From Prochlorococcus sp. AG-363-K07 (GTDB taxonomy: Bacteria > Cyanobacteriota > Cyanobacteriia > PCC-6307 > Cyanobiaceae), in assembly GCA_003280225.1 (NCBI GenBank), contig QCFO01000010.1, forward strand, positions 1-64,000: DNA of 64,000 nt. The letters are read 5' to 3'. Shown one piece after another: positions 19,261-29,947 of the stretch. The notes beneath the pieces were generated by a model that worked only from the letters and a program-made list of their open reading frames with translations, had not been told where the DNA came from and did not search any database. The translations under genes were made by a program, and so were the position numbers. Position 1 is the first letter of the stretch. Each line of letters begins with the position of its first letter.

Positions 19261-20142
19261 ATGACTAATCAATCTGATACTTCCAGAATTGTTTTGCCAG
19301 GAGTCCCATCTATTGAATGGAAACCCTGGGGAATTTATAAGGATATTCTTGTTGATAGGAGTTCATTAGGCCTTGCCAGGGTTGCAATTAATCGTCCAGA
19401 AAAACGAAACGCTTTTAGACCCAGAACAGTTTCGGAATTATGTGAGGCCTTTACTAAAATTAGGGATGAGAAATCTATAGGCGTTGTTCTTTTTACTGGA
19501 GTTGGACCAGCTGCTGATGGTGGATTCGCATTTTGTGCAGGTGGTGATCAAGGAGTTAGAGGAGATGGAGGATATTTAGACGATCAGGGATTACCTCGTT
19601 TAAATGTTCTTGACCTTCAGCGGATCATTAGAAGTCTTCCCAAGGTTGTGATTGCATTAGTTGCTGGCTATGCCATCGGTGGTGGACAGGTTTTACATCT
19701 TTTGTGCGATTTAAGCTTGGCTGCCGACAATTCAGTCTTTGGTCAGACTGGCCCAAAAGTAGGGAGCTTTGATGCGGGATATGGTTCAGGGTATTTAGCT
19801 AGAGTTGTTGGACAAAGGAAAGCTAGGGAAATTTGGTTTTTGTGCAGGCAGTACGGCGCAAGGGAAGCCTTAAATATGGGACTGGTTAATGCTGTTATCC
19901 CTCTTGAAGAGCTTGAGAATGAAGGGGTTCGCTGGGCTAAAGAGATTCTAAAAAATAGTCCAACAGCAATACGCTGCTTGAAGGCTGCTTTTAACGCAGA
20001 AACAGATGGTTTAGCAGGTTTGCAAGAGTTTGCGGGGCAGGCAACGCATCTGTTTTATCGTACTGAGGAAGCTCAGGAAGGTCGGAATGCTTTTCTTGAG
20101 AAACGATCGCCGGATTTTTCTGGTTCAGAATGGCTGCCTTGA
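19261..20142 (+). CDS. menB: 1,4-dihydroxy-2-naphthoyl-CoA synthase
   Basis: MenB closes the second ring of the naphthoquinone by a Dieckmann-type condensation of succinylbenzoyl-CoA. It is a crotonase-fold protein of 293 residues. The oxyanion loop FCAGGDQ is at 91-97, and the second oxyanion region [12 protein letters not shown] is clear. [20 protein letters not shown] has Gly where other crotonases carry an acidic residue, the pattern of bicarbonate-dependent MenB enzymes. It lies 4 bases downstream of menD, so the two quinone genes are almost certainly co-transcribed. glgA follows after 44 bases and may share the transcript. Confidence 0.96.
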   Translation: MTNQSDTSRIVLPGVPSIEWKPWGIYKDILVDRSSLGLARVAINRPEKRNAFRPRTVSELCEAFTKIRDEKSIGVVLFTGVGPAADGGFAFCAGGDQGVRGDGGYLDDQGLPRLNVLDLQRIIRSLPKVVIALVAGYAIGGGQVLHLLCDLSLAADNSVFGQTGPKVGSFDAGYGSGYLARVVGQRKAREIWFLCRQYGAREALNMGLVNAVIPLEELENEGVRWAKEILKNSPTAIRCLKAAFNAETDGLAGLQEFAGQATHLFYRTEEAQEGRNAFLEKRSPDFSGSEWLP

Positions 20143-20186
20143 GGTTATAAATGGCTTTTGTCCTCGTAGAGTAGTTAATTGGGGAT

Positions 20187-21647
20187 ATGATTAAACAGAT
20201 GCGTGTTTTATTTGCGGCTGCTGAATGTGCGCCAATGGTTAAGGTAGGCGGAATGGGTGATGTGGTTGGGTCACTTCCACCTGCTTTGGCAAAGCTTGGT
20301 CACGATGTTCGGCTAATACTTCCAGGCTATAGCAAACTTTGGTCAATTTTAGAGATACCTCAGCAGCCAATATATACAGCAACTACGATGGGCTCGGATT
20401 TCTCTATTTATGAGACAAAACACCCTGATAGTGGCTTGCCTATATATCTCGTAGGTCACCCATCTTTTGACCCAGAGAGGATTTATGGTGGTGAAGATGA
20501 AGACTGGAGATTTACATTTTTTGCTAGTGCTACGGCAGAATTTGCTTGGAACAAATGGAAACCTCAAGTTTTACATTGTCATGACTGGCATACTGGAATG
20601 ATCCCTGTATGGATGCATCAAGATCCAGAAATAAGTACAGTTTTTACCATACATAATCTTAAATATCAGGGGCCATGGCGTTGGAAGCTTGATCGAATGA
20701 CTTGGTGCCCTTGGTATATGACAGGTGATCACACAATGGCAGCAGCAATGCTTTATTCAGACCGTGTTAATGCTGTTTCACCTACTTATGCTAGGGAGAT
20801 ATGTACATCTGAATATGGAGAGAATTTAGATGGTTTATTGAATTACATATCAGGTAAGCTTCGTGGAATACTTAATGGCATAGATTTAGAGGCCTGGGAC
20901 CCTTTAACAGATTCAAAAATTCCTTCAAACTTTAGTTCTGAAGACCTTTCCTTTCGCAAGATTAATAAAGAAGTCTTGCAGAAACGTATGGGTCTAGAGG
21001 AAAACCCAGATAAATATCTTCTGGGTATGGTTAGTCGTCTTGTTGATCAGAAAGGCGTTGATTTACTACTTCAGGTTGCAAAACGTTTGCTCGCCTATAC
21101 CGATTGTCAGGTTGCAGTGCTTGGTACTGGAGATAGAGATCTTGAGTCAGGGCTTTGGCAACTTGCAATAGAGCATCCAGGGAGATTCTCTGTCTTTCTT
21201 ACTTATGATGATGACTTGTCTAGGCTTATTTATGCTGGCAGTGATGCATTCCTAATGCCTAGCCGCTTTGAACCCTGTGGAATCAGCCAGTTGCTAGCTA
21301 TGCGTTATGGATCTATACCAATAGTCAGAAATGTTGGAGGATTAGTTGATACAGTTCAGCCACATGATCCTAAAACTAATTCAGGTACAGGCTTTTGCTT
21401 TGATCGCTTTGAAGCAATTGATTTCTATACTGCATTGGTTAGGTCTTGGGAAGCTTATCGACATGAGGAAAGTTGGAGGAAATTGCAGTTAAGAGCAATG
21501 AATAAGGTCTATAGCTGGGACACATCAGCTTTTGATTATGAGGAGATGTATAAGGACGTTTGTGGAATAAAGGAACCTTCTCCCGATGCGTCTGTTGTCG
21601 AAAGATTATCCGTAGGACAAGCAGCAGATCCATCCTTTAAAAAATAA
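20187..21647 (+). CDS. glgA: Glycogen synthase
   Basis: GlgA elongates alpha-1,4-glucan from ADP-glucose, building the cell's daytime carbon store. It is a GT5 enzyme of 486 residues. The N-terminal [16 protein letters not shown] carries the ADP-glucose-binding KxGG at 19-22. [10 protein letters not shown] and TIHNLKYQG follow, and the C-terminal [23 protein letters not shown] holds the acidic catalytic pair. Start is ATG 20187 or the Met four codons later (20199), where most homologues begin. The C-terminal 20 residues are poorly conserved in appearance. It follows menB on the same strand. Confidence 0.95.
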   Translation: MIKQMRVLFAAAECAPMVKVGGMGDVVGSLPPALAKLGHDVRLILPGYSKLWSILEIPQQPIYTATTMGSDFSIYETKHPDSGLPIYLVGHPSFDPERIYGGEDEDWRFTFFASATAEFAWNKWKPQVLHCHDWHTGMIPVWMHQDPEISTVFTIHNLKYQGPWRWKLDRMTWCPWYMTGDHTMAAAMLYSDRVNAVSPTYAREICTSEYGENLDGLLNYISGKLRGILNGIDLEAWDPLTDSKIPSNFSSEDLSFRKINKEVLQKRMGLEENPDKYLLGMVSRLVDQKGVDLLLQVAKRLLAYTDCQVAVLGTGDRDLESGLWQLAIEHPGRFSVFLTYDDDLSRLIYAGSDAFLMPSRFEPCGISQLLAMRYGSIPIVRNVGGLVDTVQPHDPKTNSGTGFCFDRFEAIDFYTALVRSWEAYRHEESWRKLQLRAMNKVYSWDTSAFDYEEMYKDVCGIKEPSPDASVVERLSVGQAADPSFKK

Positions 21648-21741
21648 TAAAATTCTATTTGAAATTCAATATATAACTAGAATGATTTTAATTATCTGAG
21701 GCAAAATTTCTGCAAAGAATCCTCCCTAAACTCTTGACTTT

Positions 21742-22455
21742 ATGAATAGATTGAAGCCAAAAGAATTTTCAAAGGAAAATATGCCTACTCCATATGTAAG
21801 TCCATTTTATTTAGTTAGGACTGATTTAAAAGCCATACTTTATTTCTTTTTATTGAAATTTAGGGAGTTCTGGCGTTTGATTAATGTCAAAGTCTTGTCT
21901 AAGGATAACTTTTTATCAGATAAAAAATCTACTCCTTTTTGGCTAGGAATAATTATAATATGTGTTTTTGTATTTATTATTATATCAACTTCGTCGCTGT
22001 TTTCGAGCCAGGTCCAATCTCAAATTGACATTGAGAATAATAATAGGGAATTTGCTGATTTTTCGCGAAAAGTTTATAAAAATAGTGAGAAGACTGATGA
22101 TGATCCAGGTAAACCAGTCGAATCAGTTTTTGAACCTAGAGAGGCAGATTCATCTTTGAATGTATTGCCTGAATTTATATCGGTTTTAAAGGGCAACTTA
22201 TTCACTGATTCTGAACTGAAAATTTTTCTTTCCCTAGAAACCAATGCAATTGATAATGGGGTTGTTATGACAGTTAGTGATTCTATATACTCATTTGATT
22301 CTAATGAGAGGGCTTCATTGGTAGTAAAGCTACAGAGAGTGTTTGAAGAACTGGGATTTGAACAGGTTCTTTTGATGGATCAGAAGCAACAACTAGTTTC
22401 AAGAAAAGCACGTGTAGGCAACAACGTGATTTTATTTACAAATAGTTTTAACTAA
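21742..22455 (+). CDS. Hypothetical membrane-anchored protein upstream of murF
   Basis: I do not recognise this 237-residue protein. A basic N-terminus of about 64 residues is followed by one strong membrane segment (about 66-88), then a polar, acidic linker (about 95-135) and a C-terminal domain of about 95 residues. That domain, with VLPEFISVLKGNLF and VVKLQRVFEELGFEQVLLMD, has the alternating pattern of a small alpha/beta fold. The bitopic layout resembles envelope or division accessory proteins. The stop codon shares one base with the murF start (TAATG at 22453-22457), so co-translation with a peptidoglycan ligase is likely and a cell-wall role is a reasonable guess. Confidence 0.75.
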   Translation: MNRLKPKEFSKENMPTPYVSPFYLVRTDLKAILYFFLLKFREFWRLINVKVLSKDNFLSDKKSTPFWLGIIIICVFVFIIISTSSLFSSQVQSQIDIENNNREFADFSRKVYKNSEKTDDDPGKPVESVFEPREADSSLNVLPEFISVLKGNLFTDSELKIFLSLETNAIDNGVVMTVSDSIYSFDSNERASLVVKLQRVFEELGFEQVLLMDQKQQLVSRKARVGNNVILFTNSFN

Positions 22456-23858
22456 TGACATTAACTCTTGGCGACCTTAATTTGTTATGGGGGGAACCTA
22501 AGACATTTGGTAAATTATATTTTGATTCACCTATTGGTCCTGTAAAGACAGATAGCAGAAATCTACAGAAAGGAGATTTCTTTATCCCTTTGGAAGGGGA
22601 AAAATATAATGGACATAGGTTTATAGAGGAGGTGTATGATCTTGGTGCTCAGGCAGCAATAGTATCTAAAAAAAATAAATATACAATTCCTAAAGGCTTA
22701 ATTCATTGGTTCGTGGATGATACTCTTGTGGCCTATCAGCAACTTGCACGGTTACATAGAAATCATTTGGATATGCCTGTTATAGCTGTTACTGGTTCAG
22801 TGGGCAAAACAACAACTAGAGAACTTATTCGAGCTTCTTTATCTTCCTTGGGAGAAATAACTTCAACTACCGCAAATTACAATAATGACGTGGGAGTCCC
22901 TTTGACTTTATTAAATGCTAACGACTCAAGCTGTGCCATTGTCCTAGAAATGGGTATGAGAGGACTAGGTGAGATAGAAAGATTGTCTTTGTGTGCTAAT
23001 CCCGATGTAGCTGTAATTACTAATATTGGTAATGCTCATATTGGCTTGTTAGGAAGTAGAGAGAATATTGCAAGAGCTAAATGTGAGATAACTAATTCAT
23101 TAAAACCCGATGGATTTGTTGTGATACCAGCTGGAGATCCACTGCTTGAGAATATATTATTAAAGAATTGGAGAGGCCGAGTGGTTAGAGTAGCATTGTC
23201 AGATGATTTTGATCAATTGCATCCTGATCAGAAAAACTCTTTTTCAGATACGAGTTTAAAGATTGATTATTTGGGACATTTAGAGCTCAATTCGACTTGC
23301 TTAATAATGAACAATATGAGATTTAACTTGCCACTTATGGGTATACATAATGCAAGAAACTTCCTTTTAGCTATTGCTGTAGCTAAAGAATTGGGTGTAC
23401 CATTAGATTCTTTAAACAACATCAATATTTCTCCTCAAGATGGCAGAGGTAGATGTTTGAATTTAGGAGGAATAACAGTTCTGGATGAAACTTATAATGC
23501 CTCACCTGAGTCTGTTGAAGCCTCTCTAAATCTTTTATCATCTATGCCAGGTAGGCATATCGCAGTTCTAGGGCAAATGTTGGAGTTAGGAGATTACAGT
23601 TTTGACCTCCACATGAAACTTTTTAACAAAGCTATTCATTCAAGCTTATATGGATTGGTAATTATTGCTGAAGGAGAAGTTGCTGACGAAATGCGTGAAA
23701 TAACTAGGCATTTACCTTTACAAGTAGTTGTTTCGACTGTTGAGCAGGCATTGATTCAATTAAGACAATGTTTGTTACCTGGGGATATTCTATTAATTAA
23801 GGGCAGCCGTGCAGTTGCGTTGGAATCGTTAATTGATTCACTCAAGCATTTATATTAA
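22455..23858 (+). CDS. murF: UDP-MurNAc-tripeptide--D-Ala-D-Ala ligase
   Basis: MurF adds D-Ala-D-Ala to the UDP-MurNAc tripeptide, the last cytosolic step of peptidoglycan stem synthesis. Its 467 residues show the usual three domains: N-terminal uridine-binding part with [19 protein letters not shown], the central ATP domain with P-loop TGSVGKTT at 113-120 and [13 protein letters not shown], and the C-terminal domain beginning near [16 protein letters not shown]. Its start overlaps the preceding membrane-protein gene. Its TAA stop overlaps the glmU stop on the other strand in one TTAA (23855-23858), so convergent transcripts share their stop region. Confidence 0.95.
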   Translation: MTLTLGDLNLLWGEPKTFGKLYFDSPIGPVKTDSRNLQKGDFFIPLEGEKYNGHRFIEEVYDLGAQAAIVSKKNKYTIPKGLIHWFVDDTLVAYQQLARLHRNHLDMPVIAVTGSVGKTTTRELIRASLSSLGEITSTTANYNNDVGVPLTLLNANDSSCAIVLEMGMRGLGEIERLSLCANPDVAVITNIGNAHIGLLGSRENIARAKCEITNSLKPDGFVVIPAGDPLLENILLKNWRGRVVRVALSDDFDQLHPDQKNSFSDTSLKIDYLGHLELNSTCLIMNNMRFNLPLMGIHNARNFLLAIAVAKELGVPLDSLNNINISPQDGRGRCLNLGGITVLDETYNASPESVEASLNLLSSMPGRHIAVLGQMLELGDYSFDLHMKLFNKAIHSSLYGLVIIAEGEVADEMREITRHLPLQVVVSTVEQALIQLRQCLLPGDILLIKGSRAVALESLIDSLKHLY

Positions 23859-25210
23859 GGCCCTATATTTTTATTCCAATTCTCTTTGACGAGTTGCTTA
23901 GACCTAGTTAAGGCGAGTGAATTATTTGGAACATCTTTAGTTAATGTAGAGCCTGCGCCTACAGTAACTCCTTTACCTAAGGTTATTGGTGCAATTAAAA
24001 CTGAATTTGCTCCTGTTTTAACTCCGTCTCCAATTAATGTCTTGTGCTTCTGCACCCCATCGTAATTAGCAGTGATTGTTCCAGCTCCAATATTAATATT
24101 TTTCCCTAACTGACTATCACCTATATAACTAAGATGATTGATTTTTGTTCCCTTGCCCACAATACTTTTCTTGATTTCTACGAAATTACCAATTTTGCAG
24201 TTACTACCAATTACTGTTTCTGGTCTTAGATGTGCGAAAGGACCTATTGTTACATTGCTATCTACCTTGGACTTGCTTACGTATGACATTATGATACTCA
24301 CATTATCTCCCAAAATAGAGTCCTTGATCAAAGTACCAGGCCCAATCTTACAACCACTACCTATTAAACATTTTCCTCTGAGGTGTGTTTGAGGTTCTAT
24401 TATTATATCTTTTCCAAGTTTTGATTCTTCACTCAATGTGCAACTAGAGCTGTCTATAAATGTGACTCCTTCTTTCATCCAGTATTCTCTTAGTCTTTTT
24501 TGGATAATATCCTCACAATGTTGCATTTGTAATCTGTCATTGACCCCGCACACTTCCTCAGAATCCTCTACCTCCATGTGCCTAGCAACCTTTAACATCC
24601 CTACAGTATCTGTAATATAAAGCTCATTTTGATTGTTGTTACTGGATAATCTTGGGAGAACGTTAGATAATTCCTGCCAGTTAAAACAATAGATCCCAGC
24701 ATTTGTTAGCTTGTTTTTCTTTTGCTCTAGGCTACAGTCTTTTTCTTCAATTATTTTAGTTACGGTTGTCTGGTTTTTAACAAACACTCTACCGTACCCT
24801 TTTGGATCTTCGATAGAAGCAGATAGTAGGGTTACTCCTGCATTGTATTTTCTGTGGTTGCTTATAAGTTGTTGAATTGTTTCTTCTTTTAGCAGTGGAA
24901 CATCTCCATTTAAAACTAGTAGATCTCCTTCAAAACCTTGTAGAATTGGAACAAGCTGTTGAACTGCATGACCAGTTCCATTCTGAGGTTCTTGTTGAAT
25001 AAATTCCAAGTACGAGTGTTCACTTAGATGCTGCCTTATGAGCTGTTGATTGTGGCCTACTACTATTAATGTCCTATCAGCATTCAATTGTTGACAACTC
25101 GAGAGGACTCGATTAATGAGGCTTTTACCTCCTAGGGGTTGCAATACCTTAGGGAGGCTGCTTTTCATTCGGGTTCCTTTCCCTGCTGCCAATATTGCAA
25201 CTGCAAGCAT
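23855..25210 (-). CDS. glmU: Bifunctional GlcNAc-1-P uridylyltransferase / GlcN-1-P acetyltransferase
   Basis: GlmU acetylates glucosamine 1-phosphate and then couples it to UMP, giving UDP-GlcNAc for peptidoglycan and lipopolysaccharide. The N-terminal Rossmann-type domain begins [13 protein letters not shown] with SSLPKVL at 17-23. VLNGDVPLL holds the metal-binding Asp, and NAGIYCF is also present. From about residue 255 the sequence turns into left-handed beta-helix hexapeptide repeats, ending in the acetyltransferase site with [12 protein letters not shown] and [13 protein letters not shown]. Length (451) is normal. The methyltransferase gene lies 2 bases upstream on the same strand. Confidence 0.96.
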   Translation of the reverse strand: MLAVAILAAGKGTRMKSSLPKVLQPLGGKSLINRVLSSCQQLNADRTLIVVGHNQQLIRQHLSEHSYLEFIQQEPQNGTGHAVQQLVPILQGFEGDLLVLNGDVPLLKEETIQQLISNHRKYNAGVTLLSASIEDPKGYGRVFVKNQTTVTKIIEEKDCSLEQKKNKLTNAGIYCFNWQELSNVLPRLSSNNNQNELYITDTVGMLKVARHMEVEDSEEVCGVNDRLQMQHCEDIIQKRLREYWMKEGVTFIDSSSCTLSEESKLGKDIIIEPQTHLRGKCLIGSGCKIGPGTLIKDSILGDNVSIIMSYVSKSKVDSNVTIGPFAHLRPETVIGSNCKIGNFVEIKKSIVGKGTKINHLSYIGDSQLGKNINIGAGTITANYDGVQKHKTLIGDGVKTGANSVLIAPITLGKGVTVGAGSTLTKDVPNNSLALTRSKQLVKENWNKNIGP

Positions 25211-25212
25211 AA

Positions 25213-26151
25213 TTAATTATTTCGCTGAGGTTCACTAGTAATAGATTCTGGCATGTTTTGCCAGCGCATTTTCCATTGACTGGTCGTTTCTAGCTTCGAT
25301 TTTCTTTGTTCTTCTTTTCTATAGCTCAAGATTTGCTGAATATTTCGATTCATCAAGGGATCTCGGTAAGGAACAGCTGCTTTTGTTAGAAGATGTTCCC
25401 TTTCCATAAGACTGAGATTTCTAATAAGGTAATCTTCCGAAGGTTTTTGTGGCCCTTTTTTGATAGCTTTCGCAGTTGTTCCCACGCTCCACTTTTGAGT
25501 ATCAGAACCCCCTGGCTTTATAGAGTTAATTTCTAGCCCAGCTCTTTGCAAACTTGCTCTGATTGCAGCAGCTGATGAATAAGTTTGTAGTTGGCCACCT
25601 GGTTTGATTCTCTCTGCTAATACATATAGAAATTCTTCACTCCAAAGCATTGGACATTTGCATGGGGAAAATGCATCATGAAAAATTAAGTCAAAATCTA
25701 TATTTTCGGGCAATAGTTTGACAGTTTGTCTGGCATCTCCCCAAAGTAATGTTCCTGAACCTTTGTTATTAATCCATGAACTATTTCTTTCTAATGATTT
25801 AAGAACGCCCTGAACCTCTTTAGACCAGAGACTGAGAAATTTATTGTTATTCACAGAGATTGATATTGGTCTTTGGTCTATTTCTAATCCCCACCAAATT
25901 ATATTTTTATTGGTCTTGTTTAGTGCTTGCATTAAACAAGCTGTGTTGTATCCCATGCCTACGCATACATCTAAGACGTGGATAGCCCCTTTTCGATATA
26001 ATCCTTTGTTGATAGTAGGATCTAGAAACTTTTGTCTTGTTTCTGTAAGTGCTCCACTCAAGCTATGGAAATTCTCATTGTATAGACTACTTCTTAGTGA
26101 TAAAGTCCCATCATCTGTTTGGAAAACAGTTAGATCACCAAAATAATTTAT
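25213..26151 (-). CDS. MnmC/MnmD-type SAM-dependent methyltransferase, probably AUA start
   Basis: This protein resembles the methyltransferase domain of MnmC (MnmD), which finishes 5-methylaminomethyl-2-thiouridine at tRNA wobble positions. The SAM-binding loop [20 protein letters not shown] and the [18 protein letters not shown] region are clear; the oxidase half of MnmC is absent. The first standard start is TTG 26061, but the frame continues upstream with [19 protein letters not shown], which matches the family's N-terminal pattern of T-x-DGS-x-SL and then FHS. No ATG, GTG or TTG occurs there. ATA at 26151-26149 lies 9 bases after GGAGGG, giving 312 residues. The modified nucleotide in this organism is not known. 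Confidence 0.82.
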   Translation of the reverse strand: MNYFGDLTVFQTDDGTLSLRSSLYNENFHSLSGALTETRQKFLDPTINKGLYRKGAIHVLDVCVGMGYNTACLMQALNKTNKNIIWWGLEIDQRPISISVNNNKFLSLWSKEVQGVLKSLERNSSWINNKGSGTLLWGDARQTVKLLPENIDFDLIFHDAFSPCKCPMLWSEEFLYVLAERIKPGGQLQTYSSAAAIRASLQRAGLEINSIKPGGSDTQKWSVGTTAKAIKKGPQKPSEDYLIRNLSLMEREHLLTKAAVPYRDPLMNRNIQQILSYRKEEQRKSKLETTSQWKMRWQNMPESITSEPQRNN

Positions 26152-26155
26152 AGCC

Positions 26156-27493
26156 TTACTCCCTCCAATTCCTTAGCTTATTGAGGTCTTCCCAAAAATT
26201 TGGGTACGAAACTGCTGCTGCATTGGCCCTTTTGATTACAGAGTCACTTTTTGCTAAAATAGATGCCACGCCTAGGCTCATTGCTACTCTGTGATCTGTT
26301 TCACTATCTAGCGTTGAACCGTTAAGTAAGTAGCCACCATTAATTATCAGACCATCATGTTTTTCTTCAATTTTTGCTCCCATTAATGTTAGCTGTCTTG
26401 CCATAACTTTTAAACGATCTGTTTCTTTTACTCGTAGTTCATTTGCTCCACTAATCTCACTTTTCCCTTCGCAAAAACATGCTGCTACTGACAAGATAGG
26501 AACCTCATCTATCAGTCTGGGGATTATGTCTCCATTAATTTTAAATGGCTTTAGAGATTTAATATGTTTGACATATATATCTCCAACTGGTTCTCCAGCA
26601 ACACTTCTTTGATTTATGATTTCAAGATTAGCACCCATGTCATTTAGAACTTCTATAACTCCTGTACGTGTTGGATTTAGTCCTACATTCTCCACTGTTA
26701 TTTCAGAACCTGGGACTATTGCACCAGCAACTAACCAAAACGCAGCTGAGCTTATATCACCTGGAACAGTAATTGATTGACCTTTTAATGTTGCACCAGG
26801 ACTGATATGAATATGCCTACCCATTTCTCCACCGACTTGAAGATTGGCACCAAAAGCCTTGAGCATTCTTTCGCTGTGATCTCTGGAATGAGCCGGTTCG
26901 ATTACTGTCGTTGAACCTTCAGCAGTTAGGGCAGCCAATAAAATTGCAGATTTAACTTGTGCACTAGCAACAGGAGTCCCTATCACTGCTCCATGAAGCT
27001 TTGCTCCTATAACTGAGAGGGGTGCAAGATTTCCATTTGAACGGCCATTCACTTTTGCTCCCATTAGCTTTAGTGGTTGCCCTACTCGTTGCATTGGACG
27101 ACTTCTGAGTGATTGATCCCCAGTGAGAACAAAATGGCGTCCTTTTCGTCCTACTAGCAATCCAAGCATCAGCCTCATAGTTGTGCCTGAATTGCCACAG
27201 TTCAGAATTTCTTCTGGTTCTTTGAGTCCATCTAATCCCACTCCAGTTATCTCTATTTTGTCTCCTTTGATGATTGGGCTTATTTCTACCCCCATGGACC
27301 GCAAGCATGATGCAGTACTTATTGGGTCATCAGCTGGTAAAAGACCTTCGACAGTAGTTTTGCCTTCTGCAATTGCTCCAAAGAGCAATGCTCTATGAGA
27401 AATTGACTTATCTCCCGGGACACGAACTTTCCCAACCAAAGAACCACCAGCTTGTATCTCTATAGAATTTGGAATAGTACTTTCTTGATTCAA
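26156..27493 (-). CDS. aroA: 3-phosphoshikimate 1-carboxyvinyltransferase (EPSP synthase)
   Basis: AroA transfers enolpyruvyl from PEP to shikimate 3-phosphate, the sixth step of aromatic amino acid synthesis. The 445 residues carry GDKSISHRA (Lys29), GNSGTTMRL at 99-107, SAQVKSA, RDHSERM and GLNPTRTG. These four motifs, GDK, SAQ-x-K, R-x-H-x-E and N-x-TR, are those described for class II EPSP synthases rather than the Escherichia coli type. That is a family-level observation only. The end of the gene carries the GGAGGG that probably serves as ribosome binding site for the downstream methyltransferase gene, 4 bases further on. Confidence 0.96.
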   Translation of the reverse strand: MNQESTIPNSIEIQAGGSLVGKVRVPGDKSISHRALLFGAIAEGKTTVEGLLPADDPISTASCLRSMGVEISPIIKGDKIEITGVGLDGLKEPEEILNCGNSGTTMRLMLGLLVGRKGRHFVLTGDQSLRSRPMQRVGQPLKLMGAKVNGRSNGNLAPLSVIGAKLHGAVIGTPVASAQVKSAILLAALTAEGSTTVIEPAHSRDHSERMLKAFGANLQVGGEMGRHIHISPGATLKGQSITVPGDISSAAFWLVAGAIVPGSEITVENVGLNPTRTGVIEVLNDMGANLEIINQRSVAGEPVGDIYVKHIKSLKPFKINGDIIPRLIDEVPILSVAACFCEGKSEISGANELRVKETDRLKVMARQLTLMGAKIEEKHDGLIINGGYLLNGSTLDSETDHRVAMSLGVASILAKSDSVIKRANAAAVSYPNFWEDLNKLRNWRE

Positions 27494-27564
27494 GAGCTGG
27501 ATCTGTTCCTATAAATGATTTTATTCGTTGGTGGGCAACTATGAATATGATTTTTTAAAGGATT

Positions 27565-29127
27565 TTATTTCTTGTATTTCAATAGCTCTTCAATTACGTA
27601 TCCGAACAGACCTGGATCTGGCTCTTTTCCCTCAAGATCTGATAAACCTAATTCATTCCACCTATCAGAAACCTTTGCTTCTAGCTCTGATGATCTAGTC
27701 AGAGCTTCCCCCCATTCATGCTTTTTTTCTGGTCCAATTTTTGTGGTGGCATCAATTGCCAACCTGCCTCCTAGTCCTATTCTTTCGCTTGCAAAATCTA
27801 AACTATCAAAAGGAGTATTTTCTAAAGTTAATAGATCTCTTTGGGGATCTACTTGGCTAGCTATTTTCCAAACTACTTGGCGAGGATCCCTAACATTTAT
27901 AACTGAATCTACTACAACAACAAATTTTGTGTAAGTGAATTGAGGCAGTGCACTCCAGAATGCCATTGCTGCCCTTTTTGCTTGTCCTGGATAAGCTTTG
28001 TCTATTGAAATGATTGCCAATTTGTAACTTAAGGCTTCCATTGGTAGAAAGAAATCAACAATTTCAGGAATTTGTTGTCTAAGTATCGGTGTATAAATTC
28101 TATTTAGGGCAATAGCAAGCATTGCCTCTTCCTTCGGAGGCCTCCCACTGAAAGTGCCAAGAAAAATTGGATCTCTTCTTTGGGTGATGCAGTGAAAGCG
28201 AATTAATGGTGATTTTTCGATATTTCCATAGAATCCCATGTGATCTCCAAATGGACCATCATCTATTTCTTCTCCTGGGTTAATTGTCCCTTCTAGAATT
28301 ATCTCGCTATGGCTAGGTACTTGAAGATCGATTGTTTTGCAGCGAGTTAGTCTTACGCCTTCGCCTGCATAAAGTCCTGCAAAAAGCCATTCACTTAGTT
28401 GTACCGGTATGGGTGTTGCTGCAGCCATTATTAAAAGTGGGTGTACTCCAATTGCAACTGCTACTTCAAGCTTTTTATTCATTTCAGCTGCTTTCTTTAA
28501 ATGTCGAGCACCCCCTCTGACACTTAGCCAATGAACACTCATTGTCTTTGAGGTTTGGCGTTGAAGCCTGTAAATCCCTACATTTGGTACGTTAGTTTCT
28601 GGATCTTTTGTTATTACTAATCCTAGGGTTATGATGCCTTCTGCATCTTTTTCCCACGGCCTAATTAAAGGGAGTTGATTTAGATTTATTTCTTCTTCTT
28701 TAAAAACCTTTTGATGACAAGGTGGAATCAGATCAGTATCTGGTCGCGCTTTAAATAAATCTATAAGTACATTTGCAAATTTTTTTGTTTCGTTAAAACC
28801 TTTAGGTGGACTTGGTTGTTGCAACAAAGCAAGTTTTTCCCCTATTTCTTCGAGTTCTTCAATCTTGTCAAGTCCCATGCTCCAAACAATTCTTTCCATT
28901 GTCCCTAGTAAATTTATTGCTACGGGAATTGACGAGCCTTTCACGTTCTCGAATAAAAGAGCTGGTCCACCTAAAGACAAGACTCTGTCGCTGATAGCAG
29001 CAAGCTCTAGATCTGGGTCGACTTCAGCAGTTATTCTCTTAAGCTGACCTCTTTTTTCTAATAGGGCAATGAAATTCCTCAAGTCACGCGAGGCCGGTCC
29101 AGAACTAAATAGGGGCATAACATTCAC
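27565..29127 (-). CDS. UbiD-family decarboxylase
   Basis: This is a prenylated-FMN-dependent decarboxylase of the UbiD family, 520 residues. Characteristic segments are NVGIYRLQRQTSKTMSVHW (prFMN and metal region), EWLFAGLYAGEGVRLTRCKT, and DDGPFGDHMGFYGNIEKSP. In cyanobacteria the member of this family is thought to decarboxylate 4-hydroxy-3-polyprenylbenzoate in plastoquinone synthesis, so a quinone role is likely here. The cofactor requires a UbiX-type flavin prenyltransferase, which is not in the window. Start ATG 29127 or Met at codon 4 are both possible. It is divergent from comB across 56 bases. Confidence 0.88.
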   Translation of the reverse strand: MNVMPLFSSGPASRDLRNFIALLEKRGQLKRITAEVDPDLELAAISDRVLSLGGPALLFENVKGSSIPVAINLLGTMERIVWSMGLDKIEELEEIGEKLALLQQPSPPKGFNETKKFANVLIDLFKARPDTDLIPPCHQKVFKEEEINLNQLPLIRPWEKDAEGIITLGLVITKDPETNVPNVGIYRLQRQTSKTMSVHWLSVRGGARHLKKAAEMNKKLEVAVAIGVHPLLIMAAATPIPVQLSEWLFAGLYAGEGVRLTRCKTIDLQVPSHSEIILEGTINPGEEIDDGPFGDHMGFYGNIEKSPLIRFHCITQRRDPIFLGTFSGRPPKEEAMLAIALNRIYTPILRQQIPEIVDFFLPMEALSYKLAIISIDKAYPGQAKRAAMAFWSALPQFTYTKFVVVVDSVINVRDPRQVVWKIASQVDPQRDLLTLENTPFDSLDFASERIGLGGRLAIDATTKIGPEKKHEWGEALTRSSELEAKVSDRWNELGLSDLEGKEPDPGLFGYVIEELLKYKK

Positions 29128-29183
29128 AATTTTGAGTTAGTTGTTCTGGTTACTGTGGTTAATCACATTCTTAATTTATAGCT

Positions 29184-29915
29184 ATGGAACTTTCGTATTT
29201 TCACTCAGCACGTGACTTTCCAAAAGGATTTGTGCCTGAATATGCAGTAGTTACAGACGTGCTCCGCGCTACAACAACAATTTCATGTGCTTTGGAAAAC
29301 GGCGCGGAAGCGATCGAAACTTTTGCTGACGTTGATAATTTAATCAAAAGATCTCAAGAGTGGCCTTCATTTTCAAGACTTTTACTAGGTGAGAGGGGTG
29401 GTAAAAAAATTGAGGGGTTTGATTTAGGAAATTCACCGGTCCAGGTTGTTCCAGAAATAGTTAAAGGTAAAAGGCTTTTTATGAGTACTACTAATGGCAC
29501 TCGTTCGTTGCATGTGGTTCAAACGGCTGGCTGCTTGTATACCTTGGCTCTGCCCAATCGAAGAGCTGTTGCTGAGAAATTACTCAGTGTTGAACCTCGC
29601 CAATTATGTATTGTTGGAAGTGGATGGGAAGGGGCTTATTCTTTGGAAGATTCCTTAGCTGCAGGTGCTCTTATTTCCTTCCTTTTAGACCATTCCTCAA
29701 AAGGTATTCACGTAGTGAACGATGAAGTTATTGCAGCACTTTCAATTTGGAAGGTTTGGCAAAACGACTTGGAAGGCTGTTTACGTAAAGCCACTCATGG
29801 AAAAAGGCTAGAAAGCCTTGGTAACCATGACGAAGATTTCAAATGCTGTGCAAGGCTCGATAATCTTTATGTAGTTCCAACCCAAATTGAACCTGGCGTG
29901 CTCAGTGCAGCATGA
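29184..29915 (+). CDS. comB: 2-phosphosulfolactate phosphatase family protein (ComB)
   Basis: ComB family proteins hydrolyse 2-phosphosulfolactate to sulfolactate, a step known from coenzyme M synthesis in methanogens. The family is nevertheless common in cyanobacteria, which do not make coenzyme M. Typical parts are [23 protein letters not shown] given by its span (21-43), [30 protein letters not shown] and [17 protein letters not shown]. Length (243) is standard. The physiological substrate in cyanobacteria is uncertain; sulfolactate metabolism or phosphate salvage are guesses. The nitrilase-family gene follows after 32 bases on the same strand. Confidence 0.88.
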   Translation: MELSYFHSARDFPKGFVPEYAVVTDVLRATTTISCALENGAEAIETFADVDNLIKRSQEWPSFSRLLLGERGGKKIEGFDLGNSPVQVVPEIVKGKRLFMSTTNGTRSLHVVQTAGCLYTLALPNRRAVAEKLLSVEPRQLCIVGSGWEGAYSLEDSLAAGALISFLLDHSSKGIHVVNDEVIAALSIWKVWQNDLEGCLRKATHGKRLESLGNHDEDFKCCARLDNLYVVPTQIEPGVLSAA

Positions 29916-29947
29916 TTCCTTAAAGTTGCTTTCTACGTACTAACCCT

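Noticed and set aside
29154-29167. TGTGGTTAATCACA between ubiD-like gene and comB, similar to a CRP site
   Set aside because: The half-site spacing is 4 instead of 6 and one arm is imperfect, so it does not fit the CRP consensus; kept out of the feature list.
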